Assembly: GCF_023145695.1 (NCBI RefSeq)
Contig: NZ_JAJHVV010000010.1
Span: 124,001 to 188,000 of the forward strand
DNA length: 64,000 nucleotides
Reading direction: 5' to 3'
Origin: Vibrio amylolyticus
Lineage (GTDB): Bacteria; Pseudomonadota; Gammaproteobacteria; Enterobacterales; Vibrionaceae
The translations under genes and the position numbers were made by a program. Every line of letters starts with the position of its first letter. Within the stretch, counting starts at the first letter, position 1. Positions 8,299-17,220 of this stretch are shown here, piece after piece. Below the pieces are notes generated by a model. The model saw nothing but the letters and a program-made list of their open reading frames with translations, had not been told where the DNA came from and ran no database searches.

Positions 8299-9255
8299 GT
8301 GAAATGGTTTCGTAGCGCCACAATCAGTGCAGTTTTGTTGGTTACAGCAGGTTGTGCATCTACCTCTACAACTGAGCAAGAGCAGTGGATTTATCCACCA
8401 ATGGCGGTGCCACTACAAGCGAGTGTTCAACAAGAAGTGCAAATTGCGCGTTTAACACAGCTTCTTCAACGTGCTGATTTACAAGACGAAGTCAGAGCTA
8501 AAATGCATTATGAACGCGGCAACTACTATGACAGTGTTGGCTTGCGTGATTTAGCTCGGTTGGATTTCAATCAGTCACTTTCATTAAATCCGGCTCAGCC
8601 AGATATTTTTAATTTGCTAGGTGTCTATTTTACCCAAGTCGGTGAATTTGATGCCGCTTACGAAGCTTTTGACTCAACGTTAGAGCTTGACCCAGATAAT
8701 TCATACGCGGAAAGAAATCGCGCGATTGCTCTGTATTATGGTGGTCGAATTGATCTCGCATTTGAAGAAATGTCTCAGCACTTTGAACGAGATACCAGTG
8801 ATCCATTTGGTGCGCTTTGGCTCTATATTATTCAGTCTGAATTAGATCTTGATGTCGCTAAAGCTGAGTTAAAGGCTCGATACGATGCTCGTAGCGAAGA
8901 GTGGGGTTGGGTTTTAGTTGGCTTAACACTAAACGAAATCTCAGAAGAAAATGCGTTTAAAGCGATTTTAGTTGGTACACGAGATAATACGTTATTAGCT
9001 CAGCGCTTGACGGAAGTTTACTTCTATATGGCAAAACGTTATCAACAAGAAGGTGACTTTGCTAGTGCTATTTCATTGTATAAGTTAGCGCTTGCTGGCA
9101 ATGTCTTTGAATATGTTGAGCATCGATACTCATTTTTAGAATTGAGCCGCATCTACAATCAAGTAAAAGCTGAGCAATTGGCGCAGGCCAAATTGGACGC
9201 GAAGCTTGAAGCAGAAGAAGAGCAGCAAGCTAAAAGTAATTCACCTGCCCAATAA
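8299..9255 (+). CDS. nlpI: Lipoprotein NlpI, TPR-repeat adaptor
   Basis: A 318-residue outer-membrane lipoprotein. The chosen start is the GTG at 8299: AGGAG lies 9 bp upstream, and it gives a short signal peptide ending in the lipobox LVTAGC with Cys19. The frame is open from 8203, but that part overlaps the pnp terminator. TPR-like helices fill the body (for example HYERGNYYDSVGLRDLARLDF and FNLLGVYFTQVGEFDAAYEAF). In E. coli NlpI, also encoded directly after pnp, scaffolds peptidoglycan endopeptidases and the Prc protease. The C terminus is Glu/Gln/Lys-rich. A terminator follows. Confidence 0.92.
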   Translation: MKWFRSATISAVLLVTAGCASTSTTEQEQWIYPPMAVPLQASVQQEVQIARLTQLLQRADLQDEVRAKMHYERGNYYDSVGLRDLARLDFNQSLSLNPAQPDIFNLLGVYFTQVGEFDAAYEAFDSTLELDPDNSYAERNRAIALYYGGRIDLAFEEMSQHFERDTSDPFGALWLYIIQSELDLDVAKAELKARYDARSEEWGWVLVGLTLNEISEENAFKAILVGTRDNTLLAQRLTEVYFYMAKRYQQEGDFASAISLYKLALAGNVFEYVEHRYSFLELSRIYNQVKAEQLAQAKLDAKLEAEEEQQAKSNSPAQ

Positions 9256-9298
9256 ACCTTTAGTCAACCTGAAAAATTAGCAGGTAAGCCACTCTAAG

Positions 9299-9330
9299 AA
9301 CCGCCTCTCTGAAATAAGAGGCGGTTTTTT
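9299..9330 (+). terminator. nlpI terminator
   Basis: AACCGCCTCT and AGAGGCGGTT form a 10-bp perfect stem around an 8-nt loop and run into six T. Confidence 0.92.
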
Positions 9331-9393
9331 ATTACCCTTAATTTAACTATTTGATCAACAATTTTGTTGCGGTAAGTACAAATTACGCTAGAA

Positions 9394-9412
9394 TAGTTAG
9401 CTTGGCTAACTA
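9394..9412. promoter_or_regulatory. Palindromic operator upstream of the MarR gene
   Basis: TAGTTAGC-TTG-GCTAACTA is a perfect 8-bp inverted repeat with a 3-bp spacer, 13 bp before the MarR-family ATG. Its half-site TAGTTAG recurs in the palindrome before the MATE gene, which suggests autoregulation plus control of the pump. Confidence 0.75.
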
Positions 9413-9425
9413 ATTTGAATTTAAG

Positions 9426-9833
9426 ATGCTCAGTGATAACTTAGAAAAAATTGAACGATTCGCTTCTAAAATATGGAGACAGCAGAATAAAGCCGATCCC
9501 ATTAGCCAGTTAAGCTTTAATGAATACGATTACCTGAAAGTGATTCAAGCGGCGAAAGATCCCATTAGATTAACCGACTTATCAGATAAGATGGAGGTGA
9601 CGAAACCTTCTGCGACCAACATGGTTAAGCGGTTAGAGAGAAAAGGGTTAGCGATGCGACTAAATTGTCCTGAGGATGCTCGCTCTAAACGGGTTGTATT
9701 AACTGAGAAAGCGAGGTTAGGGTTAGAGGATGAAAGTAGTGTGTATAAAGCGATGGCAGAAAAGCTTGAAGGCAACTTATCAAGTCAGCAAGTTGAACAG
9801 CTAAACATCCTTTTAAATCTAGCTTTAAAATAG
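9426..9833 (+). CDS. MarR-family transcriptional regulator
   Basis: A 135-residue protein of MarR size. The winged helix-turn-helix is visible at about 50-95 (LTDLSDKMEVTKPSATNMVK, then RLERKGLAMRLNCPEDARSK with the wing). MarR proteins are dimers, usually repressors released by small aromatic or toxic ligands. The gene is flanked by two matching palindromes, one before itself and one before the MATE transporter 99 bp downstream. The likely job is repression of the pump and of itself. The inducer is unknown. No strong Shine-Dalgarno sequence precedes the ATG, so expression may be low. Confidence 0.88.
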   Translation: MLSDNLEKIERFASKIWRQQNKADPISQLSFNEYDYLKVIQAAKDPIRLTDLSDKMEVTKPSATNMVKRLERKGLAMRLNCPEDARSKRVVLTEKARLGLEDESSVYKAMAEKLEGNLSSQQVEQLNILLNLALK

Positions 9834-9840
9834 CGGCCTA

Positions 9841-9888
9841 ACCAAAAATTTAGCCATTTAGTTAGCCATACTAACTAAATGTTTTGGT
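9841..9888. promoter_or_regulatory. Nested palindrome (operator) upstream of the MATE gene
   Basis: ATTTAGTTAG (9856-9865) and CTAACTAAAT (9871-9880) are perfect 10-bp arms around CCATA. Outer arms ACCAAAA (9841-9847) and TTTTGGT (9882-9888) add a second layer. The core shares TAGTTAG with the MarR promoter palindrome, so the same regulator probably binds both. Confidence 0.7.
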
Positions 9889-9932
9889 AATGTTCGAGTT
9901 AATAAGATTGAATGAAACAGTGAGAAATAAAG

Positions 9933-11270
9933 ATGAGTAACAACATATATCGTCAATTTTGGCGTTATACGATCCCGACCGTTGCTGCAATGCTTGTTAA
10001 TGGCCTATATCAAGTCGTTGATGGCATATTCATTGGTCACTACGTTGGGGCTGATGGGCTTGCTGGAATTAACTTAGCTTGGCCTGTTATTGGCACCATA
10101 TTAGGGCTAGGGATGATGATTGGTGTTGGTACTGGTGCCTTGGTTTCCATAAAGCAGGGAGAAGGGAAAGCTTTAGAAGCTAAACAGATACTCGCCACTG
10201 GCCTACTTATACTTCTGGCTCTGGCTCCTATCGTAGCGATTAGTTTGTGGTTTTTGTCTGATGATCTTCTCTTACTACAAGGTGCGTCTGGCAAAGTGCT
10301 TGAGCTAGGTGTCCAGTATTTAGATATCTTGATCATTACCAGTGTCTGTTCCCTCGGTTCGATTGCTACGCCATTCTTACTTAGAAATGATGACAGTCCG
10401 AACTTAGCGACGATATTGATGATCATTGGTGCGATTATCAATATCGTATTGGATTTTATCTTCATTGCTTGGCTAGGTTGGGAGTTACAGGGAGCTGCTA
10501 TCGCCACAGGGATAGCACAGGCGGTAGTAACGATACTTGGATTAGGTTACTTCTTCTCATCTCGTGCAAAGGTTCGCCTTAGCATCACGTGCTTAGTCGT
10601 ACGATGGGATGCTTTACCTCAGATCGTATTCATAGGTGTATCGAGCTTTTTTATGTACGCCTATGGCTCCATGATGGTGGCGCTGCATAATGCTCTGTTT
10701 ACTCAATATGGCAACATGATGCTAGTAGGGGCTTACGCCGTCTTAGGCTATATCGTGACGGTTTATTATCTCACGGTAGAGGGTGTTGCCAATGGTATGC
10801 AGCCTTTAGTGAGTTATAACTATGGGGCGAAAAGGCTCGATAATGTACGTAAGTTACTGAATATAGCGATGGTGACTGCCGTACTTGGTGGAATAGCATT
10901 TATTGTATTGTTGAATTTATTCCCTTATCAAACGGTGATGATTTTTAACTCTGAGGATAGTGAGTTAATTGAGTCAGCAATCTTAGGTATTCGCTTACAT
11001 TTGTTTGCTCTGTTCTTAGATGGCTTCTTAGTCGTCACTGCGGCGTACTATCAGGCGGTAAACAAAGGTAGCAAAGCGATGTTTGTGACTGTTGGTAATA
11101 TGCTTATTCAGCTGCCGTTTCTCTACGTGCTGCCTAAGGTTTGGGGTATTCATGGGGTTTGGATTGCCTATCCACTCTCTAATATCGCGATAAGCATCGT
11201 GGTGATTGTAATGCTATTGAAAGACCTAAAGCAATTTGAGAATCAAAATATGGTGGTTGCACAAACATAA
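9933..11270 (+). CDS. MATE-family efflux transporter
   Basis: A 445-residue inner-membrane protein with about twelve hydrophobic helices, of the NorM/DinF/VmrA superfamily (FWRYTIPTVAAMLVNGLYQV near the start; the second half begins around residue 230). Such carriers export cationic drugs, dyes or metabolites in exchange for Na+ or H+. The acidic residues that would identify the coupling ion cannot be assigned by eye. It lies immediately downstream of the MarR-family gene and behind a palindrome matching the one at the marR promoter, so substrate-induced derepression is likely. The substrate is unknown. Confidence 0.92.
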   Translation: MSNNIYRQFWRYTIPTVAAMLVNGLYQVVDGIFIGHYVGADGLAGINLAWPVIGTILGLGMMIGVGTGALVSIKQGEGKALEAKQILATGLLILLALAPIVAISLWFLSDDLLLLQGASGKVLELGVQYLDILIITSVCSLGSIATPFLLRNDDSPNLATILMIIGAIINIVLDFIFIAWLGWELQGAAIATGIAQAVVTILGLGYFFSSRAKVRLSITCLVVRWDALPQIVFIGVSSFFMYAYGSMMVALHNALFTQYGNMMLVGAYAVLGYIVTVYYLTVEGVANGMQPLVSYNYGAKRLDNVRKLLNIAMVTAVLGGIAFIVLLNLFPYQTVMIFNSEDSELIESAILGIRLHLFALFLDGFLVVTAAYYQAVNKGSKAMFVTVGNMLIQLPFLYVLPKVWGIHGVWIAYPLSNIAISIVVIVMLLKDLKQFENQNMVVAQT

Positions 11271-11296
11271 CAATGCTTAACATTATCCAACCAACT

Positions 11297-11324
11297 AAAA
11301 AGGCTTAGCATGCGCTAAGCCTTT
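11297..11324. terminator. Bidirectional terminator between the MATE gene and ubiV
   Basis: AAAGGCTTAGC and GCTAAGCCTTT form an 11-bp perfect stem with an ATGC loop. The T run is three on the plus strand and five on the minus strand, so it works better for ubiV but may serve both. Confidence 0.8.
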
Positions 11325-11352
11325 GATCGGGTTTTGCAGACAAAGGCTGTCG

Positions 11353-12255
11353 TTAAACGTTTTTTACATCAAGACCTGCAAGTTGGTGCCAGTAACCATT
11401 ACACTGCTTATCCAGTATCTGTTGTGGCTGTTGACCGTTTTCATTGGCTCTAAACTGATCGACATCGCTAAAGGTAGTTAGTCCGAGTGGACTTAGGCGT
11501 ACCACATCTACCAGCCCCTTCATGCTTGGTAAATCATTGATCAAGTTATAACAGTAGCCTGATTGAGTCTGGATTCCGTTTAGATTAAAGACAGATTGGC
11601 CTTCTTGGCTGTGAACCTGCATGCCTGTCGGGTATTTAATGCAGCAAGTCTCGCAATCATCTTTCGCTTTATTCTCGGCGCGAGCGGTAAAACAACGTGC
11701 TGAATAGGCAAGTGGAAGATAACCATGACTAAAGACTTCTACTTCAAATTGGTTTCTAATCCCAAGCTCATCACATTGGTTGAGTACGTTACCAAGCCAG
11801 TCTCTTGATAGTTCGACAGGCATACACCAGCGAATCATCCCTTGTTTTAGAAACAATTTAAGGGTGTGAGCATTGTAAGTATTGACGGCAGGGCCGACAA
11901 CAAAAGGCGTTTTGTGCTCATAAGCTAATTGGATAGCAGAGACATCATTGGCTTCAATAGCAAAGTCGCCATTATCAATGTAGCGCTTCATAACATTGAC
12001 TTCACTCGGCGCTTCTAACAGGGCCATAGTAGAGAGAACGACCTGCTTCCCACTACCCGCGAGCTCTTTAGCTATGTCAAACCAATGGGCTGCTTTCATT
12101 TCTCTACGCTTTGAACAAACAGCTTCACCGAGATAGATAATATCGGAAGAGCTCTCTTTTGCTTGCTGATAGAAGTCATCGACATCTTGTTTTGGCCAAA
12201 AGTAAAGCAGTGGGCCAAGGGCATATTTCATTGTATTTTCCATGCTGTTCTTCAT
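11353..12255 (-). CDS. ubiV: U32-family protein UbiV, O2-independent ubiquinone hydroxylation
   Basis: Partner of UbiU. In E. coli the UbiU-UbiV pair, each with a 4Fe-4S cluster, together with UbiT allows the ring hydroxylations of ubiquinone synthesis without oxygen. Counting from MKYALGPLLYFWPK, the cluster cysteines fall at 39 (AVCSKRR) and, downstream, in ARCFTA and DCETCC with the 13-residue and 4-residue spacings of E. coli UbiV (C180/C193/C197). The ATG at 12255 has AGAGGG six bases upstream and gives 300 residues; ATGs at 12243 and 12231 are alternatives, the last giving the 292 residues of the E. coli protein. It starts 10 bp after the ubiU stop. Confidence 0.93.
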   Translation of the reverse strand: MKNSMENTMKYALGPLLYFWPKQDVDDFYQQAKESSSDIIYLGEAVCSKRREMKAAHWFDIAKELAGSGKQVVLSTMALLEAPSEVNVMKRYIDNGDFAIEANDVSAIQLAYEHKTPFVVGPAVNTYNAHTLKLFLKQGMIRWCMPVELSRDWLGNVLNQCDELGIRNQFEVEVFSHGYLPLAYSARCFTARAENKAKDDCETCCIKYPTGMQVHSQEGQSVFNLNGIQTQSGYCYNLINDLPSMKGLVDVVRLSPLGLTTFSDVDQFRANENGQQPQQILDKQCNGYWHQLAGLDVKNV

Positions 12256-12265
12256 AACTGACCCT

Positions 12266-13279
12266 CTATTGCCACTTTCGGTGATAAGCACCGAGTGTAG
12301 TTTGAGTTCCTTCCGATACGTTAGCCAAGGCTGTATTCCAAGCAGCTTCAACTTGATAACCTTCAGGGTTAGCCAAATAACGGTCAATGGCTGCTCGCCA
12401 TGTTCTTGTCACTTGTTCTACGTAGGCAGGGCTGCGTTGGCGGCCTTCAATTTTTACCGAGGCAACATTAGCAGCAAATAATTCAGGAAGCATAGAGAGA
12501 GTATTGAGACTCGTTGGCTCTTCTAAAGCATGGTACAACTTAGACTCACCTTCAACCTCTGTTTCAAAGCGGCCTTTACATAGTGTTGGGTAGCCTGCAT
12601 TTTCTCCTGCTGCGTATCGATCAATGAGGATCTCATTTAAACGAGACTCTAATCCTGTCTCCGTCTCTTGCCAGCGAACATATTTTGCAGGAGAGCAAGC
12701 ACCGACGGTATTGGGTGACTCACCCGTCATGTAAGAGGATAGGTAGCAACGACCTTCTGCCATGATGCACAAACTGCCAAAGGCAAACACTTCTAAATCA
12801 ACGCCATTTGGAATGTTGCGAGAGAGCTGTTTGACTTGATGTATGGATAGAACACGAGGCAGTACGACACGCTTAACGTTAAAGTTTTGCTTGTAGAAAT
12901 TGATGGCTGCAACGTTCGTCGCTGATGCTTGTACTGATAAGTGCAATTCAAGTTCAGGATATTTGTTTGCGGCGTATTCAAGAACCGCTATGTCAGCAAC
13001 GATTAAGGCATCAACACCAATTGCGGCTGCATTGTCTACGGCGTTAGTCCAGCGCTCAAACCCGTTAGGGTGAGCAAACGTGTTCAATGCGACGTGAATT
13101 TTTTTATGACGGTCATGAACGTACTGAACGGCCTTATCTAATTTTTTGCCAGTAAAGTTTAGGCCGGCAAAGTGACGTGCATTCGTGTCATCTTTAAAGC
13201 CAATATATACCGCATCAGCACCACAATCGATGGCCGTTTTGAGTGCTGGTAAATTACCTGCAGGGCATAAAAGTTCCAT
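12266..13279 (-). CDS. ubiU: U32-family protein UbiU, O2-independent ubiquinone hydroxylation
   Basis: A 337-residue peptidase-U32-family protein that is not thought to be a protease in this pathway. MELLCPAGNLPALK, GADAVYIGFKDDTNARHFAG and SVQASATN are hallmarks. The four cluster cysteines appear as LCIMAEGRCY, GACSPAKY and GYPTLCKGR. The ATG at 13279 matches the E. coli start; the TTG at 13300 only extends the frame. Partner gene ubiV follows at once. The third gene, ubiT, is 2.4 kb away on the other strand, with a GGDEF-EAL gene between. In E. coli ubiUV is induced by Fnr; I found no good Fnr site here. Confidence 0.94.
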   Translation of the reverse strand: MELLCPAGNLPALKTAIDCGADAVYIGFKDDTNARHFAGLNFTGKKLDKAVQYVHDRHKKIHVALNTFAHPNGFERWTNAVDNAAAIGVDALIVADIAVLEYAANKYPELELHLSVQASATNVAAINFYKQNFNVKRVVLPRVLSIHQVKQLSRNIPNGVDLEVFAFGSLCIMAEGRCYLSSYMTGESPNTVGACSPAKYVRWQETETGLESRLNEILIDRYAAGENAGYPTLCKGRFETEVEGESKLYHALEEPTSLNTLSMLPELFAANVASVKIEGRQRSPAYVEQVTRTWRAAIDRYLANPEGYQVEAAWNTALANVSEGTQTTLGAYHRKWQ

Positions 13280-13430
13280 TGTTAAGTACCAAATTTCCAA
13301 AAAGAGAGCGCATTTTATGAAGGATTATGAATAGCGAATTTGATGTAAGGCAGGTTTGAGTGAATAAAGCGGCTTTCCATCAATAAATAGCTAAATGTAG
13401 GTAGCGTGCAGAGCTTCAGCGGTTCGGTTA

Positions 13431-15467
13431 TTAGCTTTTGTGACGACGGTTTTGTGCGAAAAGCTCTTCAACTTCTTGCTTGGGCTGAGGGCGATAAAAA
13501 TGAAAACCTTGAATAGAGTGGCAATTTAAATGAGACAACAGAGTCGCTTGCTGCTGAGTTTCAACGCCTTCTGCAACCACTGATAGATTAAGAGACTTAC
13601 CTAAATTGATGATGTTCTCTATAACAGTAACCTGCTTTGGTAGTGTGTCGATATCAGTAATAAAGGCGCGATCGATTTTAAGTTCATCAATTGGGAACCG
13701 AGCTAGGTAGGATAAGGAAGAGTACCCCGTACCAAAGTCATCGATAGACAGTGAGAAGCCTAACTTTTTGATAGCATTAAGCATTTGCAACGTATGCTCA
13801 CTGTCACTCATCACTGCACTCTCAGTTAATTCAAAGGTGATGCAGTTTGGATCAAGACCCGTAGAGCGAAGCAGTTTTTCCATATAGTCAATCAGTTTTG
13901 GATTACCAAACTGCTCTGGAGATAAATTGATTGCCACGCGTCCCGGTAAAATTCCCTGAAGCTTCCAGCGCTTCACGGTTGCAAATACTTCCCGCATGAC
14001 CACTCGTCCAAGGTGTTCGATCAATCCTGCTTTTTCAGCAACAGGAATAAAAGCCGCAGGGCTTATGTAGCCTTCAACAGGGTGTTTCCAGCGGATCAGA
14101 GCCTCAGCGCCATTAATGCTAAAATCACGAGCGTTAACCTTTGGCTGATACCATACTTCAAGGCCATTTTGTTGTAAGGCTTTTTGCAGCTCGATTTCAA
14201 GCCAAAGCCTCATACGGGCCTCTTTATTCATCTGATCATTGAACTTAATCAGACGGTTTCGACCTCGATCTTTGGCCTCGTACATAGCGGTATCCGCATT
14301 TTGCAGCAAAATACGCGCATCGTTACCATCGCCAGGGTAGGCCACGCTGCCAATAGAACATGATAAGCGCTTACTAAAATGGTGAAGATCAAAAGGTTGG
14401 TTAATGAGCCCTATGATACGCTCAGCTAAGATCTCAGCCATTCGATTGTTCTCGGGCTGAGGTAGAATTAAACCAAACTCATCCCCTCCTAAATGACCAA
14501 GAATAGCTTGCTGTGGAAGTAGGCGCTTTAATCGAGAGGAGACCTCTCGGATGACCTTGTCACCAATGTGATGGCCCAAAGAGTCGTTGATATTCTTAAA
14601 GTTATCGATATCTAGGTAAAGCATGATGAGCGGCGTTTCATTTTGAATGAACTGCTCTAAACGCTTGGTAAAACCAAAGCGATTAAATGATCCGGTTAAA
14701 GAATCAATATGTGCATCTTCATGCGATGTCGATAAAAGCTTTTGGGCGTTATCAGCATCTTGAATTAATACCAGTTTCGATTGGTTGCCAAGTACGATAG
14801 TTGTATCTGCTTGAAGTTGAACTTTTCGTTCCAAACCACAGCGAGGGCCAGTCAGGCAGGTAAAGGGTTTTTCTGTTAGCAGCTGGCTTAAAGGTGTATT
14901 GAATACGGTTTTACTTTTCTCATCGACAAATAATCTAGAGAGGTCCTCACCTAACAGGTCTGCTGACGAGTTTAACCCTAACAGACGAACGGCTGAGGTG
15001 TTGGCAGAGATAATACAGTCATCTTCTACGAGAAGTAGGCCGTCAGGAAGCAGTGATGTCAGCGTTGAATATTTGCTTTCAGACTCTTCCAGAGAGCGAA
15101 TTAGAATCTGTTTTTCAGAAGTATCAATGGCATGAAAGACAACCTGTTCAACTTTTTGACCATTAACGATTGGCGATAAGCTGAAGTGTAAGCTGGTGTC
15201 GACATCAATATCGTGCAGTGTTATCTCTGCCTCAAGTGTCTCTCCCTTAAACGCACGTTCATAATATGGCTTAATATGTTGGTAAAAATGACTACCAAGA
15301 ATTTTAGTGTCATTCATCCCTATGAGATCGGTTAACGAAAGACCTGCGATATCGCAGTATCGTTCATTGACCATACTGTAGTTATGTTGCTCATCTAGGA
15401 TGGCAAAAAAGAATGGGCTGTGTAGCGTAATCTTCTCAAACCAGTGCTGTAATTGTTGCGCAGGCAT
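13431..15467 (-). CDS. rocS: PAS-GGDEF-EAL cyclic-di-GMP enzyme, probable RocS
   Basis: A 678-residue protein without obvious membrane segments. Two PAS-like regions lie at about 10-120 and 130-240, a GGDEF domain at about 260-420 with intact GGDEF (HLGGDEFGLI), and an EAL domain at about 430-675. The EAL domain keeps EALIRW, NLSPEQF, ELTES, IDDFGTGYSSL, LKIDRAF and VVAEGVET, so phosphodiesterase activity is likely; the intact GGDEF leaves cyclase activity possible. By synteny with V. cholerae (between the U32 genes and ubiT) I assign it to RocS, linked to the smooth/rugose switch. The locus assignment is from memory. The start is ATG 15467, with TTG 15470 just before. Confidence 0.85.
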   Translation of the reverse strand: MPAQQLQHWFEKITLHSPFFFAILDEQHNYSMVNERYCDIAGLSLTDLIGMNDTKILGSHFYQHIKPYYERAFKGETLEAEITLHDIDVDTSLHFSLSPIVNGQKVEQVVFHAIDTSEKQILIRSLEESESKYSTLTSLLPDGLLLVEDDCIISANTSAVRLLGLNSSADLLGEDLSRLFVDEKSKTVFNTPLSQLLTEKPFTCLTGPRCGLERKVQLQADTTIVLGNQSKLVLIQDADNAQKLLSTSHEDAHIDSLTGSFNRFGFTKRLEQFIQNETPLIMLYLDIDNFKNINDSLGHHIGDKVIREVSSRLKRLLPQQAILGHLGGDEFGLILPQPENNRMAEILAERIIGLINQPFDLHHFSKRLSCSIGSVAYPGDGNDARILLQNADTAMYEAKDRGRNRLIKFNDQMNKEARMRLWLEIELQKALQQNGLEVWYQPKVNARDFSINGAEALIRWKHPVEGYISPAAFIPVAEKAGLIEHLGRVVMREVFATVKRWKLQGILPGRVAINLSPEQFGNPKLIDYMEKLLRSTGLDPNCITFELTESAVMSDSEHTLQMLNAIKKLGFSLSIDDFGTGYSSLSYLARFPIDELKIDRAFITDIDTLPKQVTVIENIINLGKSLNLSVVAEGVETQQQATLLSHLNCHSIQGFHFYRPQPKQEVEELFAQNRRHKS

Positions 15468-15691
15468 CAATAACTACCAACTCTCCATTTGCGTTTTAAG
15501 TTTCACAGGGACGGTGAAACATGAGACGATATATTTACTATACCTGTGAATCTTAATATGTAAAAGTCTCTTGCCCTATAGCCTTAAAAGGGTGAAGGTT
15601 AAATGTTGAGTTCTTTGACACATGACAGGAATCGATATGAATACATCTATTATGATGAAACATTATATTTACAAAGTAACGGATAACCCGC

Positions 15692-16219
15692 GTGATTAAC
15701 AAGATTCGTACTCAACTAGTTCAAAATGCAGCGTCAATTTTGCGATCTCCAGTCCACTTTTTGCCTCGGACTGTTCAAAAAAAAGCCTTATTAGAATCAA
15801 TGAAAGCGGTTTTTAAAGAGGCGCTTGAAGATGGAGATTTTGAGTTTCTTGAGGGCAAGTGGCTAAAAATCGAAGTGCGCGATATAGCACTGAGTTGGTA
15901 TATAAGCTATCAACAAGAGAAATTGATTGTAGCAGACAAGCCTGTTCAAGAAGATGTTAGCTTCTCTGGTGATTTAAATGATTTAGTCCTTATTGCGGGA
16001 CGAAAAGAAGATCCGGACACGCTTTTCTTCCAGCGCCGTTTATCCATTGAAGGTGATACTGAGCTTGGCTTGGAAGTGAAAAATCTAATGGATAGCGTTG
16101 ACCTTGAATTGCTGCCAAAACCGATGCAGATAGTCTTAGCCCAACTAGCGGACTTTGTGCAAAAAGGCGTTCAACCGCCTACCAATACAAATGAGGCTGT
16201 GAATGCTTATACGAACTGA
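15692..16219 (+). CDS. ubiT: Ubiquinone accessory factor UbiT (SCP2 domain)
   Basis: A 175-residue SCP2-domain protein with a hydrophobic lipid-binding fold. In E. coli UbiT acts with UbiU and UbiV in oxygen-independent ubiquinone synthesis, probably presenting the quinone precursor. It matches E. coli YhbT throughout, with EFLEGKWLKIEVRDIALSW, DPDTLFFQRRLSIEGDTELG and LQLADFV-like LAQLADFV. The start codon is GTG at 15692 with a weak ribosome site. The 3' end overlaps yhbS by 17 bp, so the two are translationally coupled. It is transcribed away from the rocS-ubiUV block. Confidence 0.92.
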   Translation: MINKIRTQLVQNAASILRSPVHFLPRTVQKKALLESMKAVFKEALEDGDFEFLEGKWLKIEVRDIALSWYISYQQEKLIVADKPVQEDVSFSGDLNDLVLIAGRKEDPDTLFFQRRLSIEGDTELGLEVKNLMDSVDLELLPKPMQIVLAQLADFVQKGVQPPTNTNEAVNAYTN

Positions 16220-16709
16220 AGCTCCCGCTGATATCTTAGCCATTGACCGCTTAGTTAAAGCAGCGTTTGATACTGATGCGGAAGCGAATCTAGTGATGAA
16301 GCTACGTGAAAATAGTCATTTAACGCTTTCTCTGATCGCCTGCAATGATGAGGGTGAAGTGATTGCTCATGCTATGTTTAGCCCTGTATTGGTTGAAGGT
16401 GAAGACCATGCTTGGCAGGGGCTAGCGCCAGTATGTGTGAAAGAGGGTTACCGTAATCAAGGGATCGCAGAGGCAGTGGTAAAGGAAGGACTCTCTTCAT
16501 TGCTTGAGTTCGGTTACCCGGTTTGTGTGGTACTAGGCGATCCTAACTACTATTCTCGTTTCGGATTTACTAATGCAGCCGAGCACGGTTTTGAGTGCCA
16601 GTGGAATGTACCTGAAGGCGCGTTCCAAATTGTTGAACTGGCTGATGGTTATATGAAGCCGCATTCTGGGTTGATTGAATATTGTCCCGAGTTTAATGAA
16701 CTCGGATAA
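16203..16709 (+). CDS. yhbS: GNAT-family N-acetyltransferase YhbS
   Basis: A 168-residue GNAT fold. The acetyl-CoA loop is seen as APVCVKEGYRNQGIAEAVVK (Q/R-x-x-G-x-G/A type), and VVLGDPNYYSRFGF is characteristic of the YhbS subgroup. The substrate is not known with certainty; E. coli YhbS is encoded in the same place after yhbT. The ATG at 16203 lies inside ubiT. No terminator separates it from the following region, where holD begins after about 100 bp. Confidence 0.88.
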   Translation: MLIRTEAPADILAIDRLVKAAFDTDAEANLVMKLRENSHLTLSLIACNDEGEVIAHAMFSPVLVEGEDHAWQGLAPVCVKEGYRNQGIAEAVVKEGLSSLLEFGYPVCVVLGDPNYYSRFGFTNAAEHGFECQWNVPEGAFQIVELADGYMKPHSGLIEYCPEFNELG

Positions 16710-16809
16710 TTGAAGTTCAGGTTAATTGCTTTATCTAAGTTGATTAACCGCTTCCCTTATTAATGATATTTGTTAGGATCGACGCGTTTTCTCTACTCAG
16801 GTTTCTGTC

Positions 16810-17214
16810 ATGGCACATACCGAACTTCAATATTTACAAGAAATGGGCATCGATGCTTGGCAATTAAGTCACCCTGAGCGACTACAAGGTTTCCAAGTGG
16901 CACGGTTTAATCTACCAACCACTTGCCAATTGTTGCTTGTATCCAATGAGCTTCCAACCGGAGAGCTTGCTGTTATGTTTGAGCGTGTTTTGAAAAGTAT
17001 CAAACTGGAGATCGACCAAGCTCAACATGTCTACCCAGAACAGTTATCAGCGCTAGGCGAGCACAATATCGCATGGGTTTGGTATGCTGGAGAGGACGCT
17101 CAAATGAGTGAGACTCTTTCAACAAAAAAACTGACTACGCCACTACTTTCTTCCATTAATGGTCACAATGAGCACCGAAGAGCACTTTGGCAGCAAATTT
17201 GTTCTTACGAGTAA
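16810..17214 (+). CDS. holD: DNA polymerase III psi subunit
   Basis: A 134-residue clamp-loader accessory subunit. Psi bridges the chi subunit to the tau/gamma complex and links the replisome to SSB. The N terminus (LQYLQEMGIDAWQLSHPERL) is the conserved part that contacts the clamp loader. Psi is poorly conserved, so the downstream rimI, as in E. coli, adds support. The stop codon is 6 bp before rimI. Confidence 0.88.
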   Translation: MAHTELQYLQEMGIDAWQLSHPERLQGFQVARFNLPTTCQLLLVSNELPTGELAVMFERVLKSIKLEIDQAQHVYPEQLSALGEHNIAWVWYAGEDAQMSETLSTKKLTTPLLSSINGHNEHRRALWQQICSYE

Positions 17215-17220
17215 TTAACC

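Noticed and set aside
13280..13430. Fnr site before ubiU (CTGCC-TTAC-ATCAA on the minus strand)
   Set aside because: Only the second half-site matches TTGAT-N4-ATCAA; the first has two of five bases.
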